The notes beneath the pieces were generated by a model that worked only from the letters and a program-made list of their open reading frames with translations, did not search any database and was not told the origin of the DNA. A DNA stretch of 28,267 bases. Origin: an uncultured Collinsella sp. (lineage in GTDB: Bacteria; Actinomycetota; Coriobacteriia; Coriobacteriales; Coriobacteriaceae). Where the stretch lies: assembly GCA_900542945.1 (NCBI GenBank), contig UQPI01000026.1, forward strand, positions 1-28,267, given 5' to 3'. Shown here one piece after another: positions 5,844-14,303 of this stretch; position 1 is the stretch's first letter; the number at the start of each line of letters is the position of its first letter. The position numbers and the translations under genes are program-made.

Positions 5844-6602
5844 ATGCTGATCGAGACCCTTTCGGTCTTTCCCGAGATGTTTGAGCCCGTCATGTCCACA
5901 TCGATTTTGGGCCGCGCCCGCAAGGCCGGCCTTTTTGATTTTAAGGCGTATAACCTGCGCGACTGGACGCACGACCGTCATCGTACCGTCGATGACGAGC
6001 CGTACGGCGGCGGGCAGGGCATGCTCATGAAGGTCGAGCCTATCGCAGAGGCCATCGAGGCCATTAGCGCAGAGGGTCCCAAGCCCACTGTGGTGTTCTT
6101 TACCCCCTGTGGCGAGCCTTTTACGCAGCATGTGGCCGAGCGCCTGCTCAAAAGTGAGCGCCTGCTGTTTGTGTGCAGTCGCTACGAGGGCGTCGACGAG
6201 CGTGCGTATGCGTATGCCGACGAGCGTCTGTCGATCGGCGACTATGTGCTTACGGGTGGCGAACTTCCCGCTATGGTCGTTGCCGATGCCGTCGTGCGCC
6301 TGATTCCCGGCGCCCTTGGTGACGAGATGAGCAACGTCGACGAGTCGTTCTCGACCGCCGAGGACGGAGGCCTGCTCGAGTACGCGCAGTACACCCGTCC
6401 TGCCGAGTTTAACGGCGAGGGCGTGCCTCCGGTGCTTGTGAGCGGCGATCACGCCAAGGTCGATGCCTGGCGCCGCAAGAATGCCATCGAGCGCACCTGT
6501 CGCTGGCGTCCCGACCTGATCGAGACGGCGCGGCTCACGCCCGAGGAGCGCGCTTACGCGCAGGAGATCCTTGACGCTTCGTATTCGCAGAGCGAGGAGT
6601 GA
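5844..6602 (+). CDS. trmD: tRNA (guanine-37-N1)-methyltransferase
   Basis: TrmD methylates G37 next to the anticodon, using S-adenosylmethionine, and prevents frameshifting. The trefoil-knot methyltransferase motifs are clear: YGGGQGM at 54-60, the SAM-binding CSRYEGVDER at 111-120 and SIGDYVLTGGELPAMV at 130-145. The loop that carries the general-base Asp in E. coli TrmD (Asp169) reads SNVDESFS here, placing Glu167 at the aligned position with Asp166 beside it. The C-terminal helical domain has YTRPAEFNGEGVPPVLVSGDH. Length (252) is normal. It has GGGAGGA upstream and lepB starts at its end. rplS, which follows trmD in many bacteria, is 7.7 kb away here. Confidence 0.96.
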   Translation: MLIETLSVFPEMFEPVMSTSILGRARKAGLFDFKAYNLRDWTHDRHRTVDDEPYGGGQGMLMKVEPIAEAIEAISAEGPKPTVVFFTPCGEPFTQHVAERLLKSERLLFVCSRYEGVDERAYAYADERLSIGDYVLTGGELPAMVVADAVVRLIPGALGDEMSNVDESFSTAEDGGLLEYAQYTRPAEFNGEGVPPVLVSGDHAKVDAWRRKNAIERTCRWRPDLIETARLTPEERAYAQEILDASYSQSEE

Positions 6603-6604
6603 GT

Positions 6605-7168
6605 ATGGTTCCTACGCAACATTCCGCGTTGAGGGGCGCTTTTGAGTGGATCGCGGTCATCGCAATCGCGCTCGTGGCCACCTTCCTGATCCGCACCTTT
6701 GTGGTCGAGCCCTTTGTGGTACCCACCGGCTCTATGGAGGACACGATCGAGATTGGCGATCAGATCCTGGCGCAAAAGGTGAGCCTCGAGCTCGGTCAGC
6801 CCGTCAAGCAGGGCGATATCGTGGTGTTCCACAACCCCGATGCTACGTCCGAGCATGATGTTCTTGTCAAGCGCGTTATTGCCACGGCCGGCCAGACGGT
6901 CGACCTGCAGGACGGCAAGGTGGTCGTTGACGGCCAGGCGCTCGACGAGGACTATACCACGGGCATGAGCTGGCCGCTTTCGGTCCAGGCGCCCGGCGCC
7001 CAGGTGAGCTATCCCTACACCGTCCCCGACGGGTGTGTGTGGGTGATGGGCGACAACCGAGAGAACTCAGCCGACTCCCGCTATTTTGGGCCGGTCGACC
7101 GCTCCGATTTAATGGCCGTGGCACTCGTTCGCTACTGGCCGCTCAACCGCATCGGCGCTATCGACTAA
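6605..7168 (+). CDS. lepB: Signal peptidase I
   Basis: LepB removes signal peptides from secreted proteins at the outer face of the membrane. One N-terminal membrane segment spans about residues 12-33, followed by the catalytic Ser43 in PTGSM and the catalytic Lys89 in DVLVKRVIA; the GDNRENSADSR box is near residue 147. The 187-residue length fits a single-span Gram-positive type. The ATG at 6605 has GAGGAG five bases upstream and is preferred to the GTG at 6599, which overlaps the trmD stop codon. Last gene of the rpsP operon. Confidence 0.94.
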   Translation: MVPTQHSALRGAFEWIAVIAIALVATFLIRTFVVEPFVVPTGSMEDTIEIGDQILAQKVSLELGQPVKQGDIVVFHNPDATSEHDVLVKRVIATAGQTVDLQDGKVVVDGQALDEDYTTGMSWPLSVQAPGAQVSYPYTVPDGCVWVMGDNRENSADSRYFGPVDRSDLMAVALVRYWPLNRIGAID

Positions 7169-7227
7169 AAACCGCTATAGTACAGTACCTAACCGTGTAA
7201 TCGTTTCGACGAGGGGATATTAGAGGC

Positions 7228-8139
7228 ATGAACGCTTCATCGCTTTCCTTCCAAGACATCATCCTGCGCCTCCAGCAGTACTGGGGCGAGCAGGGCTGCG
7301 TCATTATGCAGCCCTATGACTCCGAGGTCGGTGCCGGTACCTTCCATACCGCGACCACGCTGCGCTCGCTTGGTCCTGCCGAGTGGCGCACCTGCTATGC
7401 GCAGCCCTGCCGCCGTCCTGCCGACGGCCGTTACGGCGAGAACCCCAACCGCATGCAGCACTACTATCAGTTCCAGGTGCTCATCAAGCCCTCGCCGGTC
7501 AACGCTCAGGAGCTCTACCTGGGTTCGCTGGCCGCCATTGGCCTGGACCCCAACGACCATGACGTCCGCTTTGTCGAGGACGACTGGGAGAGCCCGACGC
7601 TGGGCGCCTGGGGCCTTGGCTGGGAGGTCTGGCTCAATGGCATGGAGGTCACGCAGTTTACGTACTTCCAGCAGGTGGGCGGCATCGAGGTCGACCCCGT
7701 GCCCGTCGAGATCACCTATGGTCTGGAGCGTATCGCCATGTACGCCCAGGGCGTCAACTCGGTCTACGACCTGGTGTGGAGCTATCTGCCCGACGGCACG
7801 CCCATGACCTACGGCGACGTGTTCCTGGAGAACGAGCGCGAGTTCAGCGCTTACAACTTTGAGGTCGCCAACGTCGAGATGATGCGTCAGAAGTTTGACG
7901 ACTACGAGGCCGAGTGCCACTCCTGCCTGGAGCGCAAGCTGCCGCTGCCGGCGTACGACTGTGTCATGAAGTGCAGCCATGCCTTCAACCTGCTCGATGC
8001 CCGCGGTGCGCTGTCCTCAGTCGAGCGCGCCAATTACATCCTGCGCGTCCGCGCCGTCGCCAAGGCGTGCTGCGAGGCCTATATGGCCGAGGTCGCCGGA
8101 ATCAACGAGAATGCCGATCAGGAAGGCGAGGTGGCTTAA
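7228..8139 (+). CDS. glyQ: Glycine--tRNA ligase, alpha subunit
   Basis: GlyQ is the catalytic subunit of the bacterial alpha2beta2 glycyl-tRNA synthetase, a class II enzyme. The sequence is near-canonical: FQDIILRLQQYWGEQGCV, GAGTFHTATTLRSLGPAEW, the motif-2 region MQHYYQFQVLIKPSP, and VEITYGLERIAMYAQG for motif 3. Length (303) is typical. The ATG at 7228 follows AGAGG. The 59-nt gap before it is too short for a T-box; it has a TATAGT hexamer (7176-7181) that could be a -10 element but no -35 partner. glyS follows after 3 nt. Confidence 0.97.
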   Translation: MNASSLSFQDIILRLQQYWGEQGCVIMQPYDSEVGAGTFHTATTLRSLGPAEWRTCYAQPCRRPADGRYGENPNRMQHYYQFQVLIKPSPVNAQELYLGSLAAIGLDPNDHDVRFVEDDWESPTLGAWGLGWEVWLNGMEVTQFTYFQQVGGIEVDPVPVEITYGLERIAMYAQGVNSVYDLVWSYLPDGTPMTYGDVFLENEREFSAYNFEVANVEMMRQKFDDYEAECHSCLERKLPLPAYDCVMKCSHAFNLLDARGALSSVERANYILRVRAVAKACCEAYMAEVAGINENADQEGEVA

Positions 8140-8142
8140 GCC

Positions 8143-10239
8143 ATGGCAGACGCTAAGGATTTCCTGTTTGAGATCGGTACGGAGGAAATGCCCTCTGCAC
8201 CTCTGAACAATGCCGTCAAGCAGCTTGGCACCATGATCGCCAAGGGTCTCGACGAGGCCGGTCTGGCCCATGGCGAGGTCCGCGTGATCTCGAGCCCGCG
8301 TCGCCTGGCTGCGCTCGTTGCCGACGTCGCCACCGCGACCGATGAGGTTCACGAGGTCAAGCGTGGCCCCGCGGCAAACATCGCCTTCGACGCTGACGGT
8401 AACGCCACCAAGGCCGCCCAGGGCTTCGCCCGCAAGTGCGGTGTGGCTGCCGAGGATCTGGTCCGTCGCGAGGATACCGACGGTCGCGAGTATGTGTTCG
8501 CCGAGAAGAACATTCCCTCCGCACCGGCAACCCCGATCCTGACAGCCCTGTGCGAGAAGACCATCGCCGGCCTGCAGTGGCCCAACTACCGCAGCCAGCG
8601 CTGGGGCCACGAGCATGCGACCTTTGTTCGTCCGGTCCGCTGGATCTGCTGCCTTTTGGGCGAGGATGTTGTGCCCGTGTCGTTTGCCGACGTGACGAGC
8701 GGCAACACCACGCGCGGTCATCGCGTACTTGGCCCTGGCAACCATGTGGTTGCCAGCCCCGCTGTTTACGAGCAGGTGCTCGAGGACGCCGGTGTGCTTT
8801 CTGCCGAGCGTCGTCGTGAGGCCATCCTCGCCGGTATCGCCGAGGTCGAGGCTGCCCGTCCCGGCTGCCATGTCGATACGCCCAAGAAGGTCTTTGAGGA
8901 GGTCATTAACCTCTGCGAGTGGCCGACGGTGCTCGTCGGTACTTTCGATGAGGAGTTCCTCAAGGTCCCGCACGAGATCATCTGCGAGTCCATGCTCACC
9001 AACCAGCGCTACTTCCCGATCTATGACGGCGAGGGCAAGCTCACGCGTGAGTTCGTGGTCGTTTCCAACAGCAAACCCGAGAATGCCGAGCGCGTGATCG
9101 ACGGCAACGAGCGCGTCGTGCGCGCCCGTCTGGACGACGCCAAGTTCTTCTACGAGGAGGACCTGAAGATCTCCCTCGACGAGTTCCGTGAGCGCCTGGC
9201 CAAGGTTGCCTTCCAGGAGAAGCTCGGTAGCGTGCTCGCCAAGTCCGAGCGCATCGAGCAGCTCGCGCTCGCTATCGCCCGCGAGGCTCACCTGGGCGCC
9301 CATCTTGCCGCCGACGCTGCTCGCGCCGCGCACCTGTGCAAGGCTGACCTGGTGTCCAACGCCGTCGTCGAGTTCACGAGCCAGCAGGGCGTGATGGGCG
9401 GTTATTACGCGACCGCGATGGGGGAGAACGACGAGGTCGCCCATGCTATTCGCGATCACTATCGTCCTCGCTTTGCCGGTGACGAGCTGCCCGAGGGCAC
9501 CGCTGGCTGCATTGTGGCCTGCGCCGACAAGCTCGATACCATCGCCGGTATCTTTTCCATCGGCGAGCCCCCGACCGGCTCTTCAGACCCCTATGCGCTG
9601 CGTCGTGCCGCTATCGGCATCATCAACATCCTGCGCGACCGCCTGCCGATTGACCCCACGTCGCTCATCGACTTCGCCCTCGAGCTCTACAGTGAGCAGG
9701 GCATTGAGTTCGACGCCGCCGAGGTCGCCCAGCAGGTTCGCGACTTCTTCCATGGCCGCCTGGTAAGCATGGCCCGTGACGAAAAGATCCCGGCCGATAC
9801 CGTTGCCGCCGTCTCCGCGGTGCACATCATCGCTCCGTCCGTCTTCTTCGCCCGCTGCGCCGCCCTCGACGAGGCCCGCAAGAACGACGCTGAGACGTTC
9901 GACAACCTGGCTACCGCCTATGCCCGCGCCGCGCACATCTCCAAGCCCGAGCTGGGTGCGGAGTACGACCGCAGCCTGATGGGCGAGGTCGAGCTTGCGC
10001 TTGCCGACGCCTCCGAGGCTGCCCAGACCGCTGTCGATGCCGCCCTTGCTGCCGAGGATTACCCGGCCGCATTTGCCGCCCTCGCCGCCCTGCGTGCCCC
10101 CATCGACCGCTTCTTCGACGAGGTTATGGTCATGGACAAGGACGAGCAGCTCCGCGATAATCGCCTTAAGTTGCTCAACCGCTTCGAGGCCGTTTTCTCC
10201 GGCATCGCCAACATCGGTGAGCTTGCCCGCAAAAAGTAA
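8143..10239 (+). CDS. glyS: Glycine--tRNA ligase, beta subunit
   Basis: GlyS supplies tRNA binding to the GlyQS enzyme. The N terminus DFLFEIGTEEMPS and the motifs WRWGHE-like RSQRWGHEHATFVRPVRW, NQRYFPIYDGEGKL, VVRARLDDAKFFYEEDLK, GVMGGYYATAMGE and ADKLDTIAGIFSIGEPPTGSSDPYALRR are characteristic. The C-terminal anticodon-binding helical region runs to the end. At 698 residues it is full length and continuous. It is 3 nt after glyQ, with GGCGAGGTGG upstream, and is translated with it. The ppsR gene starts 34 nt later, so one transcript may continue. Confidence 0.97.
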   Translation: MADAKDFLFEIGTEEMPSAPLNNAVKQLGTMIAKGLDEAGLAHGEVRVISSPRRLAALVADVATATDEVHEVKRGPAANIAFDADGNATKAAQGFARKCGVAAEDLVRREDTDGREYVFAEKNIPSAPATPILTALCEKTIAGLQWPNYRSQRWGHEHATFVRPVRWICCLLGEDVVPVSFADVTSGNTTRGHRVLGPGNHVVASPAVYEQVLEDAGVLSAERRREAILAGIAEVEAARPGCHVDTPKKVFEEVINLCEWPTVLVGTFDEEFLKVPHEIICESMLTNQRYFPIYDGEGKLTREFVVVSNSKPENAERVIDGNERVVRARLDDAKFFYEEDLKISLDEFRERLAKVAFQEKLGSVLAKSERIEQLALAIAREAHLGAHLAADAARAAHLCKADLVSNAVVEFTSQQGVMGGYYATAMGENDEVAHAIRDHYRPRFAGDELPEGTAGCIVACADKLDTIAGIFSIGEPPTGSSDPYALRRAAIGIINILRDRLPIDPTSLIDFALELYSEQGIEFDAAEVAQQVRDFFHGRLVSMARDEKIPADTVAAVSAVHIIAPSVFFARCAALDEARKNDAETFDNLATAYARAAHISKPELGAEYDRSLMGEVELALADASEAAQTAVDAALAAEDYPAAFAALAALRAPIDRFFDEVMVMDKDEQLRDNRLKLLNRFEAVFSGIANIGELARKK

Positions 10240-10246
10240 GCTAGCC

Positions 10247-10260
10247 TGCGCATAAGCGCA
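10247..10260 (+). promoter_or_regulatory. Small hairpin before ppsR, twin of the one before ppdK
   Basis: TGCGC-ATAA-GCGCA, a 5-bp stem with a 4-nt loop, directly upstream of the AAAGGAG ribosome binding site of ppsR. The site at 11361-11374 is identical at 13 of 14 bases and has the same position relative to ppdK. Confidence 0.5.
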
Positions 10261-10273
10261 AAAGGAGCCCCGC

Positions 10274-11140
10274 ATGGATTGCCCGGTCACCGCTCGTCCC
10301 ACCGTTATCGTTGTCTCCGACTCCCTCGGTGATACCGCTTGTGAGGTGGTGCTTGCGGCGTCCGGGCAATTTGATGAAGGGGCTTTTCGCGTTTTGCGCC
10401 TGCCCAAGGTGGCCTCCGTGGAGCAGGTCAAGTCATTTGTGGGGCCGCGCGTCGATGCCGACCATCGCGATATCGCCGTGTTCCACACCATTGTCGATCC
10501 GGCCCTTCGTGCTCGTGTGCTCGACTACTTGGGCATGCTGCACATTCGCTCGGTCGACCTGATCGGTCCGACGCTCGCCGTGCTGTCGTCGCTCGTCGGC
10601 GTGCCGCCCAAGGGCGTTGCGGGCGTGATTCACAAGACCGATGACCGCTATTTCCATCGTATCGAGGCCATGGAGTATTTCGTTGAGCACGATGATGGGC
10701 GCGGCTGCGACGATCTGTCGGGTGCCGATATCGTGCTGCTGGGCGTATCCCGTACGTCCAAGACGCCGCTGTCGATGTATTTGGCCTATCAAGGTTATAA
10801 GGTTGCCAATGTTCCTTTGGCCCATGGCATGGAGCCGCCGAAGTCGATTTACGAGGTTGACCCGATGCGGTTATTCGGCCTGATTTCGACCGTCGATGTG
10901 ATTTCCGAAATTCGCGATAGCCGCTTGGGCGATGACTACGCTCGTGCCGTCGCAGGCTCCTATGCCGAGCCCGAGAGCGTGCGCAGCGAGCTTGAGGAAG
11001 CCCGTGCCCTCATGAAGCGCCTTGGTTGCTTTGTGGTGCGCACCGACGGTAAGGCGATCGAGGAGAGTGCCTCCGAGATCATCAGTCACTTGGAGGAAAT
11101 CCAAGAAGCCCGTGCCCGCCGAGCCACCCGCCGCGCCTAA
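10274..11140 (+). CDS. ppsR: Pyruvate, phosphate dikinase regulatory protein
   Basis: This family (DUF299) is a bifunctional kinase/phosphorylase that uses ADP to inactivate, and phosphate to reactivate, pyruvate phosphate dikinase by modifying a Thr next to its catalytic His. The P-loop-like motif GVSRTSKTPLS is at 157-167, and family blocks are VSDSLGDTA near the N terminus, HKTDDRYFHRIEAMEYFVEHDDG at 120-142 and LFGLISTVDVISEIRDSRL. The 288-residue length is normal. Some relatives act on PEP synthase, but the next gene is ppdK, so PPDK is the likely target. The gene starts at ATG 10274 after AAAGGAG. Confidence 0.94.
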   Translation: MDCPVTARPTVIVVSDSLGDTACEVVLAASGQFDEGAFRVLRLPKVASVEQVKSFVGPRVDADHRDIAVFHTIVDPALRARVLDYLGMLHIRSVDLIGPTLAVLSSLVGVPPKGVAGVIHKTDDRYFHRIEAMEYFVEHDDGRGCDDLSGADIVLLGVSRTSKTPLSMYLAYQGYKVANVPLAHGMEPPKSIYEVDPMRLFGLISTVDVISEIRDSRLGDDYARAVAGSYAEPESVRSELEEARALMKRLGCFVVRTDGKAIEESASEIISHLEEIQEARARRATRRA

Positions 11141-11230
11141 TAGTAGTAGCATTTTGATAAAGCGATTTAGCAATAACATCGCATCTGACCTGCTTTTTTA
11201 TTGCAGTGGTATCTTCATAAGGTAACCAAC

Positions 11231-11268
11231 TTTACCTACCGTTTACCGCCAGTTTTAGCACGTTTACC
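11231..11268 (+). repeat. Spaced TTTACC repeats upstream of ppdK
   Basis: TTTACC occurs at 11231, 11242 and 11263, spacings of 11 and 21 bases, about one and two helix turns; a weaker form TTTAGC is at 11254. GGTAACC at 11221 is close to the inverted form. Such phasing suits a regulator bound on one face of the DNA. No protein can be named. Confidence 0.4.
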
Positions 11269-11304
11269 AAACCGCGTATCCTCTGCTCAAGCCCGTTCAA
11301 ATCC

Positions 11305-11340
11305 GGCCGTATAGTTCCCTCACGGCCCGCATCCGGCGGG
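11305..11340 (+). promoter_or_regulatory. ppdK upstream region: -10-like site and two exclusive hairpins
   Basis: GGCCGT (11305-11310) can pair with ACGGCC (11322-11327), or CCCGC (11326-11330) with GCGGG (11336-11340); the two share bases 11326-11327 and exclude each other. TATAGT at 11310-11315 is a possible -10 element with no -35 partner. If used, transcription starts near 11322 and only the second hairpin would be in the RNA. Confidence 0.35.
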
Positions 11341-11360
11341 TCGATTCGTTACCACGGTCG

Positions 11361-11374
11361 TGCGCGTAAGCGCA
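11361..11374 (+). promoter_or_regulatory. Small hairpin before ppdK, twin of the one before ppsR
   Basis: TGCGC-GTAA-GCGCA, immediately followed by the GGAAGGGGAAG ribosome binding site of ppdK and ending 16 nt before the GTG start. It differs from the ppsR copy by one loop base. Confidence 0.5.
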
Positions 11375-11390
11375 TGGAAGGGGAAGTATC

Positions 11391-14141
11391 GTGAGCGATT
11401 GCAAGAGGGTTTACCGTTTTGGAACCGACGCCCAGGGCACCTGTGTCACTGAGGGCGACAAGTCCATGAACTTCGTGCTTGGCGGCAAGGGCGCAAACCT
11501 TGCCGAGATGAGCCGCATCGGCCTGCCGGTTCCCGGTGGCTTTACCATTACCTGCCAGACTTGCGTCGAGTACTCCGGTGCCGGCAACGTCTGGCCCGAA
11601 GGCGCACTCGATGAGATCGTTGCCGCCGAGGCAGACCTCGAGGACCGCTGCGGCAAGAAGCTCGGTGACGCCAACGATCCGCTGCTCGTGTCGGTTCGCT
11701 CGGGTGCTCCGTTCTCCATGCCCGGCATGATGGACACGGTTCTCAACCTGGGCCTCAACGACGACTCCGTTCAGGGTCTCATCGCGCAGACGCAGAACCC
11801 GCGCTTTGCCTGGGATAGCTACCGTCGCTTTATCCAGATGTTCTCCAACGTTGTCATGGGCGTTGACGCCGACCTATTCGAGAATGCCCTGACCCAGGCC
11901 CGCCTGGTCGCTGGCGTCCGCGTCGACTCAGAGCTTTCGGCCGAGGATCTGCAGGAGCTCGTCGAGACCTTTAAGGGCATCTTCTCCGAGAACGTCGAGG
12001 CCGCCCTGTATCCCGAGCTCGAGGTCGCCGACGGCAAGCCCGTCTTCCCGCACGATCCGGAGCTCCAGCTGCGCCTTGCTATCCAGGCCGTCTTCGGCAG
12101 CTGGATGAACGAGCGCGCCTGCATCTACCGCAAGCAGCACGGCATTTCCGACGACCTTGGCACCGCCGTCAACGTCCAGGCTATGGCTTTTGGCAACAAG
12201 GGTGAGACCTCCGCGACTGGCGTCGCCTTCACGCGCAACCCGGCCGATGGCACCAAGGAATTCTACGGCGACTTTCTGGTCAACGCCCAGGGCGAGGACG
12301 TCGTCGCCGGCATCCGCAACACCGAGCCCATCGCCGACCTCAAGACCACCCCGGGTCTTGAGTCCGCAGGCGAGGAGCTCGAGCGCGTGTTCCTGACGCT
12401 CGAGGACCACTACCGCGATATGTGCGATATCGAGTTCACTATCGAGCAGGGTAAGCTCTGGATGCTCCAGACCCGCGTGGGCAAGCGTACCGCCACCGCC
12501 GCCCTGCGCATTGCCATTGAGATGGTCGAGGAGGGCCTCATCACCCGCGAGGAGGCCGTGAGCCGTATCGATCCCGCGCAGCTCGACCAGCTTCTACACC
12601 CGCAGTTTGACGCCTCCAAGAAGTACGAGGCGCTGGCCAGCGGCCTTAACGCCAGCCCCGGTGCCGCCGTGGGCGAGGTCGTGTTCTCGAGCGATGACGC
12701 CGTCGCGCGCGCCAACGAGGGGCACAAGGTCATTCTGGTTCGTTGGGAGACCAACCCCGATGACCTGAAGGGCATGGTCGCCGCCGAGGGTATCCTGACC
12801 AGCCACGGTGGCAAGACGAGCCACGCCGCCGTTATCGCCCGTGGCATGGGTACCCCCTGCGTCTGCGGTGTCGAGCGTTTCCATATCGACGCCGCCGAGA
12901 AGGTCGTGCGCATCGAGGGCAGCGACCGCGTGCTGCGCGAGGGTGATGTCGTCTCCATCGACGGCACCCAGGGTATCGTCGTCGACGGCGCCGTTGATCT
13001 GGTTTCGGCCGAGCTCACCGGCGATCTGGACACCATCCTGTCCTGGGCCGACGAGATCCGTCTGGACGAGACCGACGGTCACGCCAACCACGTGCGCGTC
13101 AACGCCGACAACCCCGAGGACGCCGCGCTCGCACTCGAGTTTGGTGCCGAGGCCATCGGCCTATGCCGCACCGAGCACATGTTCCTGGGCGACCGCAAGA
13201 ACATCATCCAGAGCTTTATCCTGTCTGACGATGAGGCCGTGAAGCAGCAGGCCCTGGCCGACCTGCTCAAGGTCCAGACCGAGGACTTTCTGGCGATGTT
13301 CAAGACCATGTCCGGTCGTGATGTGGTTGTCCGCCTGCTCGATCCGCCGCTTCATGAGTTCCTGGATAATCCTCGCGAGCTCGAGGTCGCCATCACCAAG
13401 AAGGAAGCCGCTGGCGCCAGCGAGGAAGAGCTTGCCACTCTGCGCGCCCGCCTGCGTCGTATCGACGGCATGGTCGAGTCTAACCCGATGTTGGGCTTGC
13501 GCGGCGTGCGCCTGTCCGTCGTCTTTAGCGATCTGCCGCTCATGCAGGTTCGCGCCGTCGCCACGGCTGCTGCCCGCCTTATCCAGGAGGGCGTCGATCC
13601 GCGTCCCGAGATCATGGTTCCGCTCGTTTCCATCACGGCCGAGCATGTCCAGACCCGCGAGGTCATCGAGCGCGTGATCGCTGAGGTTTCCGCTGAGGAG
13701 GGCGTCGAGCTCAATATTCCCGTGGGCACGATGCTCGAGCTGCCGCGCGCCTGTATGGTCGCCGACGAGATCGCGCAGCACGCCGACTTCTTCTGCTTTG
13801 GCACCAACGACCTCACCCAGACCACCTTCGGCTTCTCCCGCGACGATGCCGAGGCCAAGTTCATCCCGCTGTACATGCACAAGAAGATCTTAAAGGACAA
13901 CCCCTTCGAGACCATCGATACGGCAGTACTCGAGCTGGTGCGCATGGCTGTCGAGAAGGGCCGCGCCACCAACCCCGACATGCACTTTGGCGTGTGCGGT
14001 GAGCACGGCGGCGACCCCAAGTCCATCAAGGGCCTGTTTAACGTGGCCGATGTGGACTATGTGTCCTGCTCGCCCTACCGCGTGCCCCTCGCACGCCTGG
14101 CTGCCGCTCAGGCCAAGCTCGAGGCTAAGCGTTCCGCCTAA
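11391..14141 (+). CDS. ppdK: Pyruvate, phosphate dikinase
   Basis: PPDK interconverts pyruvate, ATP and phosphate with PEP, AMP and pyrophosphate. The ATP-grasp domain is N-terminal (GGKGANLAEM, then SVRSGAPFSMPGMMDTVLNLGLND). The phosphohistidine domain has GGKTSHAAVIARGMGTPC, with catalytic His478 and regulatory Thr476; the usual GGMTSHA has Lys for Met here. The PEP/pyruvate barrel is C-terminal, with SNPMLGLRGVRL, FGTNDLTQTTFGFSRDDA and GVCGEHGGDP, whose Cys869 is the likely proton donor. At 916 residues it is a little longer than the common 870-880. The start is GTG at 11391 after a strong ribosome binding site. Its regulator ppsR lies upstream across 250 nt of apparently regulatory DNA, and a strong stem-loop follows. 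Confidence 0.97.
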   Translation: MSDCKRVYRFGTDAQGTCVTEGDKSMNFVLGGKGANLAEMSRIGLPVPGGFTITCQTCVEYSGAGNVWPEGALDEIVAAEADLEDRCGKKLGDANDPLLVSVRSGAPFSMPGMMDTVLNLGLNDDSVQGLIAQTQNPRFAWDSYRRFIQMFSNVVMGVDADLFENALTQARLVAGVRVDSELSAEDLQELVETFKGIFSENVEAALYPELEVADGKPVFPHDPELQLRLAIQAVFGSWMNERACIYRKQHGISDDLGTAVNVQAMAFGNKGETSATGVAFTRNPADGTKEFYGDFLVNAQGEDVVAGIRNTEPIADLKTTPGLESAGEELERVFLTLEDHYRDMCDIEFTIEQGKLWMLQTRVGKRTATAALRIAIEMVEEGLITREEAVSRIDPAQLDQLLHPQFDASKKYEALASGLNASPGAAVGEVVFSSDDAVARANEGHKVILVRWETNPDDLKGMVAAEGILTSHGGKTSHAAVIARGMGTPCVCGVERFHIDAAEKVVRIEGSDRVLREGDVVSIDGTQGIVVDGAVDLVSAELTGDLDTILSWADEIRLDETDGHANHVRVNADNPEDAALALEFGAEAIGLCRTEHMFLGDRKNIIQSFILSDDEAVKQQALADLLKVQTEDFLAMFKTMSGRDVVVRLLDPPLHEFLDNPRELEVAITKKEAAGASEEELATLRARLRRIDGMVESNPMLGLRGVRLSVVFSDLPLMQVRAVATAAARLIQEGVDPRPEIMVPLVSITAEHVQTREVIERVIAEVSAEEGVELNIPVGTMLELPRACMVADEIAQHADFFCFGTNDLTQTTFGFSRDDAEAKFIPLYMHKKILKDNPFETIDTAVLELVRMAVEKGRATNPDMHFGVCGEHGGDPKSIKGLFNVADVDYVSCSPYRVPLARLAAAQAKLEAKRSA

Positions 14142-14180
14142 CGTTTTGGGTTTAGACGCCTAGCGTAGCCCCCCTTCATG

Positions 14181-14208
14181 CCGCCCGTCTCATTCGTGAG
14201 ACGGGCGG
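14181..14208 (+). terminator. Stem-loop terminator after ppdK
   Basis: CCGCCCGTCTCA (14181-14192) and TGAGACGGGCGG (14197-14208) form a perfect 12-bp stem closed by a TTCG tetraloop. Only a short T run follows, so termination strength is uncertain, but its position 39 nt after the stop fits. Confidence 0.75.
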
Positions 14209-14254
14209 TTATCATGTGCGGGTTTTGTCTTTTTGTCTGCGTAAAAAATTGTTC

Positions 14255-14282
14255 TTGCAGCAGAAACCCGCGCGTGTATACT
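14255..14282 (+). promoter_or_regulatory. Candidate promoter for rplS-rnhB
   Basis: TATACT (14277-14282) matches five of six -10 bases. TTGCAG (14255-14260) is a weak -35, 16 nt upstream. It lies after the ppdK terminator and about 70 nt before rplS, where a promoter is expected. Confidence 0.5.
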
Positions 14283-14303
14283 CGAATGCGTTTGTTCAAC
14301 TAC

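Noticed and set aside
7169..7227. T-box riboswitch before glyQS
   Set aside because: The gap is only 59 nt, far too short for a T-box with specifier stem and antiterminator.
8017..9459. Long open frame on the minus strand across glyS (480 codons)
   Set aside because: Antisense of glyS, with no motif or ribosome binding site of note.
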